64,000 nt of DNA. It comes from Blastococcus litoris (GTDB lineage Bacteria; Actinomycetota; Actinomycetes; Mycobacteriales; Geodermatophilaceae). Within the stretch, counting starts at the first letter, position 1; each line of letters starts with the position of its first letter. Location of the stretch: NCBI RefSeq assembly GCF_003075095.1, contig NZ_QCZF01000003.1:186001-250000 (forward strand), read 5' to 3'. Both the position numbers and the translations under genes were made by a program. Positions 35,947-43,824 of the stretch are shown piece by piece. The notes beneath the pieces were generated by a model that was not told where the DNA came from, searched no databases, and worked only from the letters and a program-made list of their open reading frames with translations.

Positions 35947-37100
35947 CCGCGCTGGCCTGCACGTTTACCTATCCCGCGAGTCTCGGCTGGTGGTCGCGCC
36001 CACACGGCGCCCACACGCGCGTCCGCGGCTGCCCGCGCGGCGGCGTCCATCCGGTCGGCCAACGCGGTCAGGTCGTCGTCGAACAGGCCGGAGTACACGT
36101 CCAGCGTCATGGCCGCCGAGGCGTGCCCGAGCATCCGCTGGACGCTCTTGACGGTCGCGCCGCTGGCGACCGCGAGAGAGGCGGCGGTGTGCCGCAGGTC
36201 GTGCGGGGTGACGTCGCTCAGCCCGGCCGTCCGGACCGCCGGATCGAAGACAGCCCGACGCCAGTTCCGCAGCCGCAGCACCGTGCCGCTGGCCGTGGCC
36301 ATCAGCAGGTCGTCGCCCTGCTTGCCCGCGCAGTGGCGGGCCAGGGACTCGGCGAGGGTCGCGGGCAGGGGCACGGTCCGCCGCTGATGGGTCTTCGGTG
36401 TGCCGAACTCCAGCCGCCCGCCGACCTCGGTGACCGCTTCGGCGATGGTGAGTCGGCGCCGGAGGAAGTCGATCCGGCGCACCCGCAGGGCGGCCATCTC
36501 GCCGAAGCGCAGTCCGGTGTAGGCGAGCAATCGGATGACGTCCCCGTCCTCATTCGCCGCGTCGGCGAGCCGCTCGACCTCGTCATGGGTGAGGAACCGC
36601 GGCTCCTGCCGCGTCACTCGTGGCAGGGGTACGCGCTCGGCCGGGTTGCGGGGAATGCGCCCGTCGCGGACGGCGAGGCCCAGGAGGAGTGAGAAGACGC
36701 GGTGGGCCTGGCGGACCGTGCCCGGGGCGGACCCCTGCGTCAGTAGCCCAGCCACCCACACGGCGACGTCGGCGTGGGTGACGTCGACGAGCCGGTGCCG
36801 ACCCCACGACGGCAGCACGTGGGTCCGCAGCAGGTTCCCGTACCGGTAGAGGGTGCTCGGCTTGACCCCGGTCTGCGAGGACAGCCATCGGTCGGCCCAG
36901 TCGGCGACGGTGACCCGGCCTCGCTCCGGCGCCGTCCATGTCTGCGTGACCAGAGCCGAGGTCGCCTCGTCGAGCCAGCGCTGGGCGTCGACCTTCCGTG
37001 CGAAGCGTCGCTCGTGCTGGCGACCGCCCGGGTCGCGATACCGAGCGCGGTAGCGGGTAGAGCCGTCGCTGAGTGTGATGCGGGTGATCGAGCCGTCCAT
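35880..37100 (-). CDS. int: Tyrosine recombinase (site-specific integrase)
   Basis: A 406-aa phage-type integrase. An N-terminal arm-binding part (GSTRYRARYRDPGGRQHERRF) and SAM-like core-binding domain precede the catalytic domain with Arg in YTGLRFGEMAAL, the HxxR box HDLRHTAAS, and the active Tyr in MTLDVYSGLFDDD after a GHASAAMT motif. ATG 37100 follows GGAGG by 5 nt. The gene reads into the tRNA: its last 15 codons lie in the attachment repeat and the final seven in chromosomal tRNA sequence, ending at a TAG there. It would integrate and excise the element at tRNA-Lys. Confidence 0.95.
   Translation of the reverse strand: MDGSITRITLSDGSTRYRARYRDPGGRQHERRFARKVDAQRWLDEATSALVTQTWTAPERGRVTVADWADRWLSSQTGVKPSTLYRYGNLLRTHVLPSWGRHRLVDVTHADVAVWVAGLLTQGSAPGTVRQAHRVFSLLLGLAVRDGRIPRNPAERVPLPRVTRQEPRFLTHDEVERLADAANEDGDVIRLLAYTGLRFGEMAALRVRRIDFLRRRLTIAEAVTEVGGRLEFGTPKTHQRRTVPLPATLAESLARHCAGKQGDDLLMATASGTVLRLRNWRRAVFDPAVRTAGLSDVTPHDLRHTAASLAVASGATVKSVQRMLGHASAAMTLDVYSGLFDDDLTALADRMDAAARAAADARVGAVWARPPAETRGIGKRAGQRGGPRGDRTHNPRIKSPLLCQLS
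35904..35952 (+). repeat. Left attachment site (49-bp direct repeat, within tRNA-Lys 3' half)
   Basis: Runs from ACTTTTAATCC through the T arm and acceptor stem to CCACCGCGC, identical base for base to 63936-63984. It also overlaps the 3' end of the integrase gene. Confidence 0.96.
35997..36015 (+). repeat. Left arm-type integrase-binding site candidates (2 x CGCCCACA, 11-bp period)
   Basis: CGCCCACA occurs at 35997-36004 and 36008-36015, exactly 11 bp apart, 45 bp inside the left core. The same octamer recurs three times near the other end in the same orientation. The sites lie within the integrase reading frame (codons for the WAR/VGAVW tail). Confidence 0.7.
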
Positions 37101-37183
37101 GAGGACCTCCGTAGCGAGGTATGTGTCTCCAGCGTGCCGGACACCTCTGACAACAGGCGGCCCTCGTCATCCCGGACATGATT

Positions 37184-37207
37184 ATGCCGCTCGCCGCTGA
37201 GCGGCAT
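37184..37207. terminator. Hairpin, probable terminator of the RES toxin operon
   Basis: Perfect 9-bp stem (ATGCCGCTC and complement) with a 6-nt loop, 40 bp beyond the toxin gene stop and 84 bp before the integrase start. It could insulate the integrase gene from upstream transcription. Confidence 0.55.
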
Positions 37208-37246
37208 GGTTCCCGCAAACTCCCGTCCTGAATGGGGTGGCTTGGG

Positions 37247-37804
37247 TCAGGCCTGCCTGGGCGGGACGGCGCGGAGCTGGCGCGGGTCGGCCGGCAGCGT
37301 GTTCCAGGTCTCCTCGGTGCGCACGACCGGCATCTCCCGCAGGGTGATCCGTTCCCGGAAGAGCGCGAGCGTCTCACCCAGGCCGGTGGCCGAGGGGGCG
37401 AGGACGGCATGCAGCTCGAGCTGGTGGGCGGCGGCGGCGATGCGCTGGCAGGCGGCGTAGTCGTCGACCTCGGACCTCAGGTCGGCAGCGGAGAGTCCCA
37501 CGGCGGCGAGGTTGTGGGCGTTGGTGAGGTCGAGCACCGCGTCGACATCCACGGTGACGGTGTAGAAGCGGCGCGGCTGCACAAGCTCGACGGGGATGCC
37601 GTAGGCCTCGACCAGGTGCCTGTAGGCCTCGGCGGTGACTGACGCCGGTGGACGGCCGAGGTAGATGACGGGAAACGTCTCTCCCCAGCGTCCCTGGTCG
37701 CCGCCGGCGAAGGCGTCGCGGTTGACCGCCGCGTGTCGGTAGAAGGTGCCGTGCACGCTGATCGGTGGCACGGCCGCGACGCGTTCGGCCATGGAGCGCT
37801 GCAC
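37247..37804 (-). CDS. RES domain toxin
   Basis: A 185-aa protein with the RES-domain landmarks in order: an early Arg in FYRHA, the GRWGETFPVIYLG strand, and the helix VTAEAYRHLVEA carrying the conserved Glu. RES toxins deplete NAD+ by glycohydrolysis or phosphorolysis and stop growth. The GTG start at 37804 lies 3 bp after the antitoxin stop and is preceded by TAAGG; an ATG at 37791 lacks a ribosome-binding site. Order antitoxin-then-toxin is the norm for this module. Confidence 0.87.
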   Translation of the reverse strand: MQRSMAERVAAVPPISVHGTFYRHAAVNRDAFAGGDQGRWGETFPVIYLGRPPASVTAEAYRHLVEAYGIPVELVQPRRFYTVTVDVDAVLDLTNAHNLAAVGLSAADLRSEVDDYAACQRIAAAAHQLELHAVLAPSATGLGETLALFRERITLREMPVVRTEETWNTLPADPRQLRAVPPRQA

Positions 37805-37807
37805 GCC

Positions 37808-38203
37808 TTACCGAACCTTCGGCCCGCCGGCGAGGCGCTGCACTAGTTGCAGCACGGTCTCGAAGTCGCCTGCCTTGAGTACGTCGATCGGGCGACGGTC
37901 GCCTAGGGCGCGTTGCCGGGCGTGCAGCCAGATGTCGATGCCTTCGGGCTTGTAGACGTCGGAGAGTTCTGCGATGACGTACTGCAGCTCCAGTAGCCGG
38001 TCGCGCTTGGTGCCCTCGGGCCGCGCGGCGCCGGCGGCCCATTTCTGCACTGCGCGTTCTCCGGCGCCGACGATCTCCCCGATCTCGGTGAGGGTGAGCG
38101 CGCGGCGCGTGTCGGCCACGACATGGCGGTAGACGGGGGAGTCTCCGGCCGGATCGTGCGGCGCAGGCTGGGACGCCGCCGCGGCGGTGCGGGTCGGGCT
38201 CAT
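37808..38203 (-). CDS. Xre/MbcA/ParS-type antitoxin
   Basis: A 131-aa protein. A Thr/Ala/Pro-rich leader is followed by a helix-turn-helix (LTLTEIGEIVGAGERAVQKW) and a C-terminal toxin-binding domain with IDIWLHARQRALGDRRPIDV and DFETVLQLVQRLAGG, the MbcA/ParS pattern. It would neutralise the RES toxin and repress its own operon. ATG 38203 is chosen because AAGGAGA lies 9 nt upstream; a longer open frame exists. Confidence 0.88.
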   Translation of the reverse strand: MSPTRTAAAASQPAPHDPAGDSPVYRHVVADTRRALTLTEIGEIVGAGERAVQKWAAGAARPEGTKRDRLLELQYVIAELSDVYKPEGIDIWLHARQRALGDRRPIDVLKAGDFETVLQLVQRLAGGPKVR

Positions 38204-38364
38204 CTGACTGGTCTCCTTCTGAGGCAGCGCCGATCGGTCCGTTCGGCCTGCGAGGTAGACGCTATACACTCTCACTGTTCACCGGTAGGTACATCGTCAA
38301 GTTCGTGCTAGAGTTCACCCCGCAAGCGTCACAGTTCGGTAACTCTGTGGTTGGAGACCCACCG
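38204..38364. promoter_or_regulatory. Divergent promoter region between the antitoxin gene and the 408-aa gene
   Basis: A visibly AT-richer 160-bp gap containing GACGCTATACACTCTCAC (possible -10 TATACA) and TGCTAGAGTTC (possible -10 TAGAGT, plus strand). The antitoxin probably binds here, so both transcripts may be under its control. Confidence 0.5.
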
Positions 38365-39591
38365 ATGGATCTGTTGATCAGGGCCGGTCGCGGTGACCAC
38401 CTGCTCGTCAAGGATCTGTGCGCCCCGGCCGCCAGCGGACTGTGGCCCCTGCGGGAGTTGCCCCTCACCGGCGTGGTTGCCGATGCGCAGGTGGCGGTGG
38501 AGCGGCCGGGCCTGCGGGAGACTGCGGATGCGGCCGGGGTGCCGTTCTTGGTCGACCCGCTCACCCCGCTGCTGGCCGATCAGCAGTCGCCGAGCAATGG
38601 CTGGGCGCGACTGCCGTACGCGACCGCAGACAAGCTGACCCCGGCAGACCTCGGCCACCACGAACTGCAGGACGAACTGATCGACCAGGTGATCGGCTTC
38701 CAGCGCGAGCAGGGCGCCACGGTGCTCATTCCGCCCTACGTCTACGTCGACCGGCGAAACAGCGCCTGGCTGGAGGTCAACCGCAGCCTGCTGATCCGGA
38801 CCGCCCGCTATCTGGAGCGCGAAGACATCGACCTGCCCGTCGCGCCCGTCTTCGCCGCATCCCTGCACCAGTTCGGCCCCCAGTCCACCTGGGCGGCCGG
38901 GCTGGACCCGTTCCTCGCAACCGCCGACGAGATGAACACCCGCTACGTGGCGCTGTCGATGTCCTGGTCCAAGCAGCGGGCCGCCAGCTACGACGCCATC
39001 GCCACGCTGATGACCGCCACCCAGCACGCCGCCGCCGGACGGCGGGTGCTGTCCTGGCGTCAAGGCCTCTACGGCGCAGCCCTGACCGGCGTGGGAGCCG
39101 CCGGCTACGAGACCGGTCCCGGGCACGGCGAGGCCGGCCACTATCCCCAGTTGCTGGCCCGCAAGCGTCCCAGCGACAAGCCCCGCACGGGCGGCGGAGA
39201 GGCCAACGTGTACTTCACCGCCTTCGGCCGCAGCCTCGACCGCAGCCATGGCCAGAAGCTGCTCGAGAACCGGCTGCTGCGGGCCACGCTGGTCTGCCCG
39301 GAGAGCTCCTGCTGCCCGGACGGCGCCAGCAGCATGATCAACAGCTGGCGCGAGCACGCCGTGCGGGCACGTCAGCGCGAACTGGCCGAGATCGACCGCA
39401 TGCCCGCCTCGCCCAGCTGGCGACTCAACAAGATCTCCCGGGATGCCGAGCAAGCCGCACTGTCCACCCGGGCGGCGAACGACGTCCTCGCCGAGGCGGG
39501 AAACGGCTGGCGGCTGCCCACGGACACCTACCGGCATCTCTCGGACGTAGCCGCCGACATCCGCGCCAACCTCGGCCGGCGAGTGGCGTGA
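38365..39591 (+). CDS. Uncharacterised 408-aa protein, divergent from the RES/Xre module
   Basis: A soluble protein starting MDLLIRAGRGDHLLVKDLC; alternate beta strands and Ala-rich helices (GATVLIPPYVYVD, NRSLLIRTARYLERED, TRYVALSMSWSKQR, RRVLSWRQGLYGAAL) suggest a TIM-barrel-like layout. Near residue 325 is CPESSCCPDG followed by a His in WREHAVR, a possible metal site. ATG 38365 is preferred over an upstream frame because GGAG precedes it. I considered a tRNA-guanine-transglycosylase-like fold because of the barrel and late Cys/His cluster, but catalytic motifs are not evident. Function unknown. Confidence 0.75.
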   Translation: MDLLIRAGRGDHLLVKDLCAPAASGLWPLRELPLTGVVADAQVAVERPGLRETADAAGVPFLVDPLTPLLADQQSPSNGWARLPYATADKLTPADLGHHELQDELIDQVIGFQREQGATVLIPPYVYVDRRNSAWLEVNRSLLIRTARYLEREDIDLPVAPVFAASLHQFGPQSTWAAGLDPFLATADEMNTRYVALSMSWSKQRAASYDAIATLMTATQHAAAGRRVLSWRQGLYGAALTGVGAAGYETGPGHGEAGHYPQLLARKRPSDKPRTGGGEANVYFTAFGRSLDRSHGQKLLENRLLRATLVCPESSCCPDGASSMINSWREHAVRARQRELAEIDRMPASPSWRLNKISRDAEQAALSTRAANDVLAEAGNGWRLPTDTYRHLSDVAADIRANLGRRVA

Positions 39592-39604
39592 CCAGGACGG
39601 GCGG

Positions 39605-39958
39605 TCACCGTCGACTCCAGCGGCGGGCGGGGTGAGCGCGTACTCGTAGCGGCCGGAGCGAGCACCCGGCCGCACCCGGGTCCCCGGGACTGGCTTGGGC
39701 ACGAGGGCGCTGGACAGCGGCGAAGGCGACCCGGTCGGCCAGTGGCGCCGGCACCCGCAGCGGCTCCGTGCCGGTGCCCGGATCCCACCGGTCGTCGTCC
39801 TCCCACGTGCCCAGGCACAGCAGGATCTCTTCCAGGGCGCGCAGCGGCGCCAGCGGCTCGCCGTCGAGGTCGACGACGAGCGGGATGCGCCGCCCTTGGC
39901 GGGGTTTGCTCGTTCGGTCCGGGCTGGCCGGCCGCCTGCTCAGCCACGGGCGGACCAC
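39605..39958 (-). CDS. Hypothetical protein
   Basis: A 117-aa frame, GTG 39958 to 39605, overlapping the end of the upstream HTH-protein gene by 19 bp. The clearest part is IPLVVDLDGEPLAPLRALEEILLCLGTWEDDDRW; the rest is Arg/Pro-rich. It may be a small partner protein of that gene, typical of actinobacterial element backbones. No family recognised and the C-terminal part is weak. Confidence 0.5.
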   Translation of the reverse strand: MVRPWLSRRPASPDRTSKPRQGRRIPLVVDLDGEPLAPLRALEEILLCLGTWEDDDRWDPGTGTEPLRVPAPLADRVAFAAVQRPRAQASPGDPGAAGCSLRPLRVRAHPARRWSRR

Positions 39959-40596
39959 CGCTCGGTCGCCGACCGGCCGGTCACGCCGGTGGCCCGGCCG
40001 ATATCGGCCTCCGAGGCCCCGGCGGCGACCGCGGCGCGGACCGCCTCATCCAGGGCGCGGGCGGCGGCAGCCTGCCGGGCGGCGGCCTGCTCCACCTCCT
40101 CCAGGGCCTGCCATCCGGCGATGTGCCGGCGCCATTCGGTCATCACCCGGTGCTCGTCGGCGGCGTCCAGATCGGCCCACGGGCCGGTGACGGCGAGCCG
40201 CCGCGCCGCCGGGTCGGCCAGCTCCGGTGGTACGCGGGTCCAGCAGGTGCCGCGCCAGCCGCAGGTGCGGTCGGCGGCCCACCCGACGACCGCCGCGTCC
40301 GGGCGCCACTCCCTCCGCCTGGTCGACCACCTCGAGGCGGCCTGGCGGCTGGTGTGCGAGTGGACGATCCCGTCGCCGCGGAGGATCGTGCCGTCGGACC
40401 AGAGGCCCTCGGCGGTGCCGCCGTCGCGGTAGGCCAGCCGCACCCGGTCGCCGTCGCGGGGCCCGTCGTCGGGCCGGCGGGCCATCAGCACGCCGCGGGT
40501 GCTGGTGGTGCCCGCGCCTTGTGCGCCGTCGGCGAACAGCGGAACGACCCAGCCCTCGTGCGCCTGGCCGTTCACGACCGGGCCCATCCATCCCAT
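39940..40596 (-). CDS. Hypothetical protein with C-terminal helix-turn-helix
   Basis: A 218-aa protein starting at ATG 40596 behind CAGGAG. The middle contains RLAYRDGGTAEGLWSDGTILRGDG and RRHIAGWQALEEVEQAAARQ; the last 40 residues (AVRAAVAAGASEADIGRATGVTGRS) look like a small winged or Sigma70-r4-like helix-turn-helix. It would be an element backbone regulator. It reads in the same direction as the excisionase-like and downstream genes. Confidence 0.65.
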   Translation of the reverse strand: MGWMGPVVNGQAHEGWVVPLFADGAQGAGTTSTRGVLMARRPDDGPRDGDRVRLAYRDGGTAEGLWSDGTILRGDGIVHSHTSRQAASRWSTRRREWRPDAAVVGWAADRTCGWRGTCWTRVPPELADPAARRLAVTGPWADLDAADEHRVMTEWRRHIAGWQALEEVEQAAARQAAAARALDEAVRAAVAAGASEADIGRATGVTGRSATERWSARG

Positions 40597-40770
40597 GGCT
40601 CCTGCTTCCGGTGATGGGAGCGTCGCTGTTCCGGTGCTGCTGGAGCCGGTTCTGTTCGGCTTCTGTGGAGGACCGTCGTCGTCCACAGGCGGGGCTGGCC
40701 GCCGGGCGTCACCCGTGTGCCCGCAGTGCGCAGCGGTCCGGTGCCCGGTCCCGCCGCGCTCAGGAAGCGG

Positions 40771-40980
40771 CTATCGGCGGAGGGGCTGGTCTGCTTGTGC
40801 GTCGATCCAGATGTGCAAGTCGGCGCGGCGGTAGAGGACGCGCCGGCCGAGTCGGAAGCTGTTCGGGCCGGTGCCCAGGTGTCGCCAGTACCGGAGGGTG
40901 GCGACGGGCGCGCGGAGTACGTCCGCGGCCTCGGTGATGGTGAGCAGCTCGGGCTCGTGGTCGGCGGCGGGGTCGGGCAT
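40771..40980 (-). CDS. xis: Excisionase-like helix-turn-helix protein
   Basis: A 69-aa protein starting MPDPAADHEPELLTITEAAD, with VLRAPVATLRYWRHLGTGP and RLGRRVLYRRADLHIWIDAQ: the MerR/HTH_17 excisionase fold. Small proteins of this kind bend att DNA and steer the integrase to excision. The ATG at 40980 is preceded by GGAG; a longer in-frame start exists but lacks such a site. It is 4 kb from the integrase rather than adjacent. Confidence 0.85.
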   Translation of the reverse strand: MPDPAADHEPELLTITEAADVLRAPVATLRYWRHLGTGPNSFRLGRRVLYRRADLHIWIDAQADQPLRR

Positions 40981-41240
40981 GGCTGGCTCCGGGGGTCGTC
41001 GGTGGTGGGCGGTGTCTTCACCACAGAAGGCGCCATTTCGGGCCCGGTGGTGACACTTCACAGCCAGCTTTCTCGGACGGTCTCCGGTTTTTCTCCTCTA
41101 GCGGCCACCGGTGGCGCGTCACCTGCCAGCGACGGAGGCCCTCCGTCTGCCGACGCCGTGGGTCGGCGCCGGGACCGCCGGTGGACAGCCCCGGGACTGC
41201 GGCTGGGTTCGCCGTCCCGGTAGGCGGTGTCCCGGGACCG

Positions 41241-41439
41241 CCTCCAGTTCGTCTGCGGCCGGTGCCCGGTTGTCCGCCGCGACGCTGTGCCTGGCCGACG
41301 CCGACCTGCGCCGCCCGCGCTTCCGAAGCGCGTTCTCCCGTAGGCCGACGACAGTCGGGGTACCCGTGTCCCGCGGGACCTGGAGAATTACTGGAGGTCG
41401 CTGGTGACTGACCCGGGGTTCCTCCAGTTGTCCTCCAGT
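41241..41439. repeat. Cluster of ACTGGAGG / CCTCCAGT octamers, 11-bp phased
   Basis: Sites: CCTCCAGT at 41241-41248; CCTGGAGA at 41379-41386 and ACTGGAGG at 41390-41397 (11 bp apart); CCTCCAGT at 41421-41428 and 41432-41439 (11 bp apart). Pairs in opposite orientation face each other. A 17-bp copy with one mismatch of the 41380-41396 segment is found in the relaxase gene at 60632-60648. Confidence 0.65.
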
Positions 41440-41848
41440 CAGCCGATGCAGGCCGTGAGCATTGGGGCGCTCCTGCGCGATCGGCCCCTGTGGACGACGG
41501 CTGCTGTGCACAACATCCGGGCGGACGCCCTCGGGCGCGTGCTGGCCTGGCCAAGCTTGACTCATGGCGCTGGACACCTCGCTCGGGGCACGGCGAGACC
41601 GCGGGGCCCGTGATCGGTCCGCCAGGGGTCTCCGCGGCGTGTCGGGTGATCGAGGCTCGCTATCCGGTGGGCGCGCCGTCGACGTCGTCGCGCCGGGACC
41701 GTTGGGGCGGGCCAGGAGCACCCTTCGGGCCACGCTGCGCGTGGCGCCGGCTGCGCCGTCGTCAAGGTCCGCCTGCGGCGGGCTGTCCTTACTGTTCCCC
41801 CGACCCGTCCGGCAGCTCAGCGTAGGGGCCTCCCGCGCCGCCTCCTCC

Positions 41849-41912
41849 CGACCGGACCAAGATCCTTCCGCCCTTCGGGCGCTCCGCTGCGGAAGCAGTC
41901 TTGGTCCGGTCG
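41849..41912. repeat. 64-nt imperfect inverted repeat
   Basis: Fourteen perfect outer base pairs (CGACCGGACCAAGA and complement), a small bulge, then CTTCCGC/GCGGAAG, with a further CGCCCTTCGGGCG-type small hairpin inside. It lies in the gene-poor region between excisionase-like and TetR genes. It may be a terminator, a recombination site or a single-strand structure. Confidence 0.7.
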
Positions 41913-42387
41913 TCCCCCCGCCGTCGCTCCCGGCCCCTGAGCAGAGCTCTGTGCCGGACGGGCCGGGGGAATGGGTGGCAGGGCACCTGTTCCGTGGTCC
42001 CTCCCGTACCGGTGTCGGCTCCAGTTCCGGGACGGTCCAGATGACCAGCACCAGCACCACGATAAGCAGCGCGGCCAGCGGCACGAGCAGCAGTCGGACC
42101 GGCAGGGGAAGTCGGAGTGGGCGACCGCAGCTGAGTCCGGCGCAGCGGGAGGCGGCCGACGCCGCCCGGGCGGCGAAGATCGCCGCCCTGCACGACCAGA
42201 TCGGCGAACAGGTCGAGGCGCCTACTGCTGATCCGACATCCCCGGCCGCCGCAACTCGGCCATTGCCTAACCTCCGCGATGATCTTGAGGCGTTGCATTG
42301 ACAGGTGAGTCCATCTCGGTCTTCTTTGCGTCGATGCCCGCATGCCAGGTGCCCGGCGGGGTTCGCTCGTTCCTTCCTGCACCAACC

Positions 42388-43005
42388 TCAGCGCGACGGG
42401 ATAGAGGTCAGCAGCGGGAGGAGGACAGCGGCGAGCACCGCGTCGGCGTAGGCGTCGTCGACCGGCTGGCCGGTGAGCAGCCAGCGCTGGACGAGCAGGG
42501 AGCTGGCCGCCTCGGCCAGCACCGTACCGGCCAGCCCAGGCGGTACCTCCCCGCGCTGTGCGGCGTGCGCCCATACGTGTTCGAAAGCGTGCTGCCAGCC
42601 GTCCAGAGGGCCGCCGCGGAACGCCTCGGCGAGGGTGGGGTCGTGCGGAACCGTCGACAGCAGCGACAGGATGGCTGCCCCGGCCGGTCCGTTGATGAGG
42701 GCCACCAGCGCGTGCAGTAGATCGCGCAGGTCGCTTCGAAGCGAGCCGGTATCGGGCGGGATGATCTCGGCCTGATTGAGCTCGGCGATGATGTCGATGA
42801 CCAAGTCCTGCTTGGTCCGCCAGCGCCGGTAGATGGTGGCCTTGCCGACGCCGGCCTGAGAGGCCACGGCGTCCATGGTCAGCGCGCCGTAGCCGACCGC
42901 GGCGAGCAAGTGGAGAACAGCGGCCCGGATTACGCCGTCGCGGGTGGGGTCGCGTGGACGCCCTCCCCGGCTGGCCTGCGCGCTATCGGTCGTCGACCCG
43001 GACAT
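42388..43005 (-). CDS. TetR family transcriptional regulator
   Basis: A 205-aa regulator with N-terminal GRPRDPTRDGVIRAAVLHLL, helix-turn-helix ALTMDAVASQAGVGKATIYRRW and a C-terminal ligand domain of the TetR_C type (SLLVQRWLLTGQPVDD). ATG 43005. No adjacent target gene is in divergent orientation except the small membrane protein gene 460 bp away, so its target is unclear. Confidence 0.92.
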   Translation of the reverse strand: MSGSTTDSAQASRGGRPRDPTRDGVIRAAVLHLLAAVGYGALTMDAVASQAGVGKATIYRRWRTKQDLVIDIIAELNQAEIIPPDTGSLRSDLRDLLHALVALINGPAGAAILSLLSTVPHDPTLAEAFRGGPLDGWQHAFEHVWAHAAQRGEVPPGLAGTVLAEAASSLLVQRWLLTGQPVDDAYADAVLAAVLLPLLTSIPSR

Positions 43006-43468
43006 GGGGAGACATTAGACACTGGAAGATCATTTCTGAAGAACTCGGCGTGACTGCCGGAGACTGCGCTGCTCCGGAGCAGTCTCTTGGGGTGATCTGG
43101 AGCTGGCGGCCTGTGGGGGATGGGTCACCGCACGCCGGGTCGGGCCCCATGCCCGAGCTGCTGTCCACGGCGCCGACCGGTCCTTGAGCCACGATGGCCA
43201 CATCATGGTCACCGCGACCGGTATCGCTGGGGATCAACTGCCGACCGCCGGGGTCGGCTGCTCCAACCTGAACTGCTGGTGGTGTCGCATCCGGACACCG
43301 ACGACGATGTTGCTGGGTGGGGATCTGATAGGCCCTTGACCGGAGCGGAGAAATCTGGCGAGACGGCAGCTCCTGTTCCCGTCCCCGTCGAGATCAGGAA
43401 CGATGCTCTGCTGAGGGGCCTTGCCGTGGCCTGCCCGGTGTCCCGGCGCCCTCGCCGTGGAGGACAGC
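43006..43468. other. Intergenic region with one hairpin
   Basis: About 460 bp with no supported gene. An 8-bp inverted repeat GAGACTGC...GCAGTCTC (43060-43086) lies 55 bp upstream of the TetR gene. The TetR promoter should be here (TCTAAT on the minus strand close to its ATG). Confidence 0.5.
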
Positions 43469-43753
43469 GTGGTGGGGTCGAGCGGTGCCGCGATGGGCTT
43501 CGCCTTGTCGCTGTTGCTCCAGGAAGCCGTCCGCTTCTTCGGCTGGTGCGCCGTGGGATCGTTCGCCGTTGGGGTGTGCTGGATGGCGTGCGCGGCCATG
43601 GGTGCCAGTCGGCGCAGTGTCGCGGTCGGCCATGGCAAGCCGGAAGAGGACGAGGCCCAACTCCGACGGGAGGCCGCCAGGGGCATCGCCGAGCTCGAAC
43701 TCTGGCTGGTGGCGCAGCCGCCGCAGGCTCAGGATCCCGGCGGCCCGGGCTGA
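43469..43753 (+). CDS. Small membrane protein, related to the one at 46348
   Basis: A 94-aa protein: one or two hydrophobic segments (MGFALSLLLQEAVRFFGWCAVG, VGVCWMACAAMGA regions) and a soluble tail with REAARGIAELELWL. GTG 43469 is chosen as GGAGG lies 5 nt upstream. The tail motif RGIAxLExWL recurs in the protein encoded at 46348-46659 on the other side of the efflux module. Function unknown. Confidence 0.6.
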   Translation: MVGSSGAAMGFALSLLLQEAVRFFGWCAVGSFAVGVCWMACAAMGASRRSVAVGHGKPEEDEAQLRREAARGIAELELWLVAQPPQAQDPGGPG

Positions 43754-43809
43754 CCGCGAGGCCACGGAGTCTCCGGTGCAACGTGCAAGCGCCTCGGACC
43801 GGGTATATG

Positions 43810-43824
43810 GTTGCGCCATGCAAC
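43810..43824. promoter_or_regulatory. Probable MarR operator overlapping the start codon
   Basis: Perfect inverted repeat GTTGC-GCCAT-GCAAC centred on ATG 43818; TATATG (43804-43809) just upstream can serve as -10. Two TGCAA half-sites lie further upstream (about 43778-43787). Binding here would block its own promoter. Confidence 0.6.

Larger units (their letters stand above)
41062..42387. other. Gene-poor region with structured repeats and a possible gene remnant
   Basis: No convincing intact gene. Open frames are Arg/Pro/Ser/Gly-rich with poor codon bias. A perfect palindrome GCCACCGGTGGC lies at 41104-41115. The last part of a plus frame at about 42120-42301 (SPAQREAADAARAAKIAALHDQ) resembles the N-terminal helix of ArdC-like antirestriction proteins and could be a truncated relic. 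A minus frame starting at 42084 opens with one membrane-like helix and then degenerates. Confidence 0.55.

Noticed and set aside
41119-42084. A 321-codon minus frame with an N-terminal membrane-like helix
   Set aside because: After about 25 residues it becomes Arg/Ser/Pro-rich with poor codon bias and contains the palindrome region; not supported as a gene.
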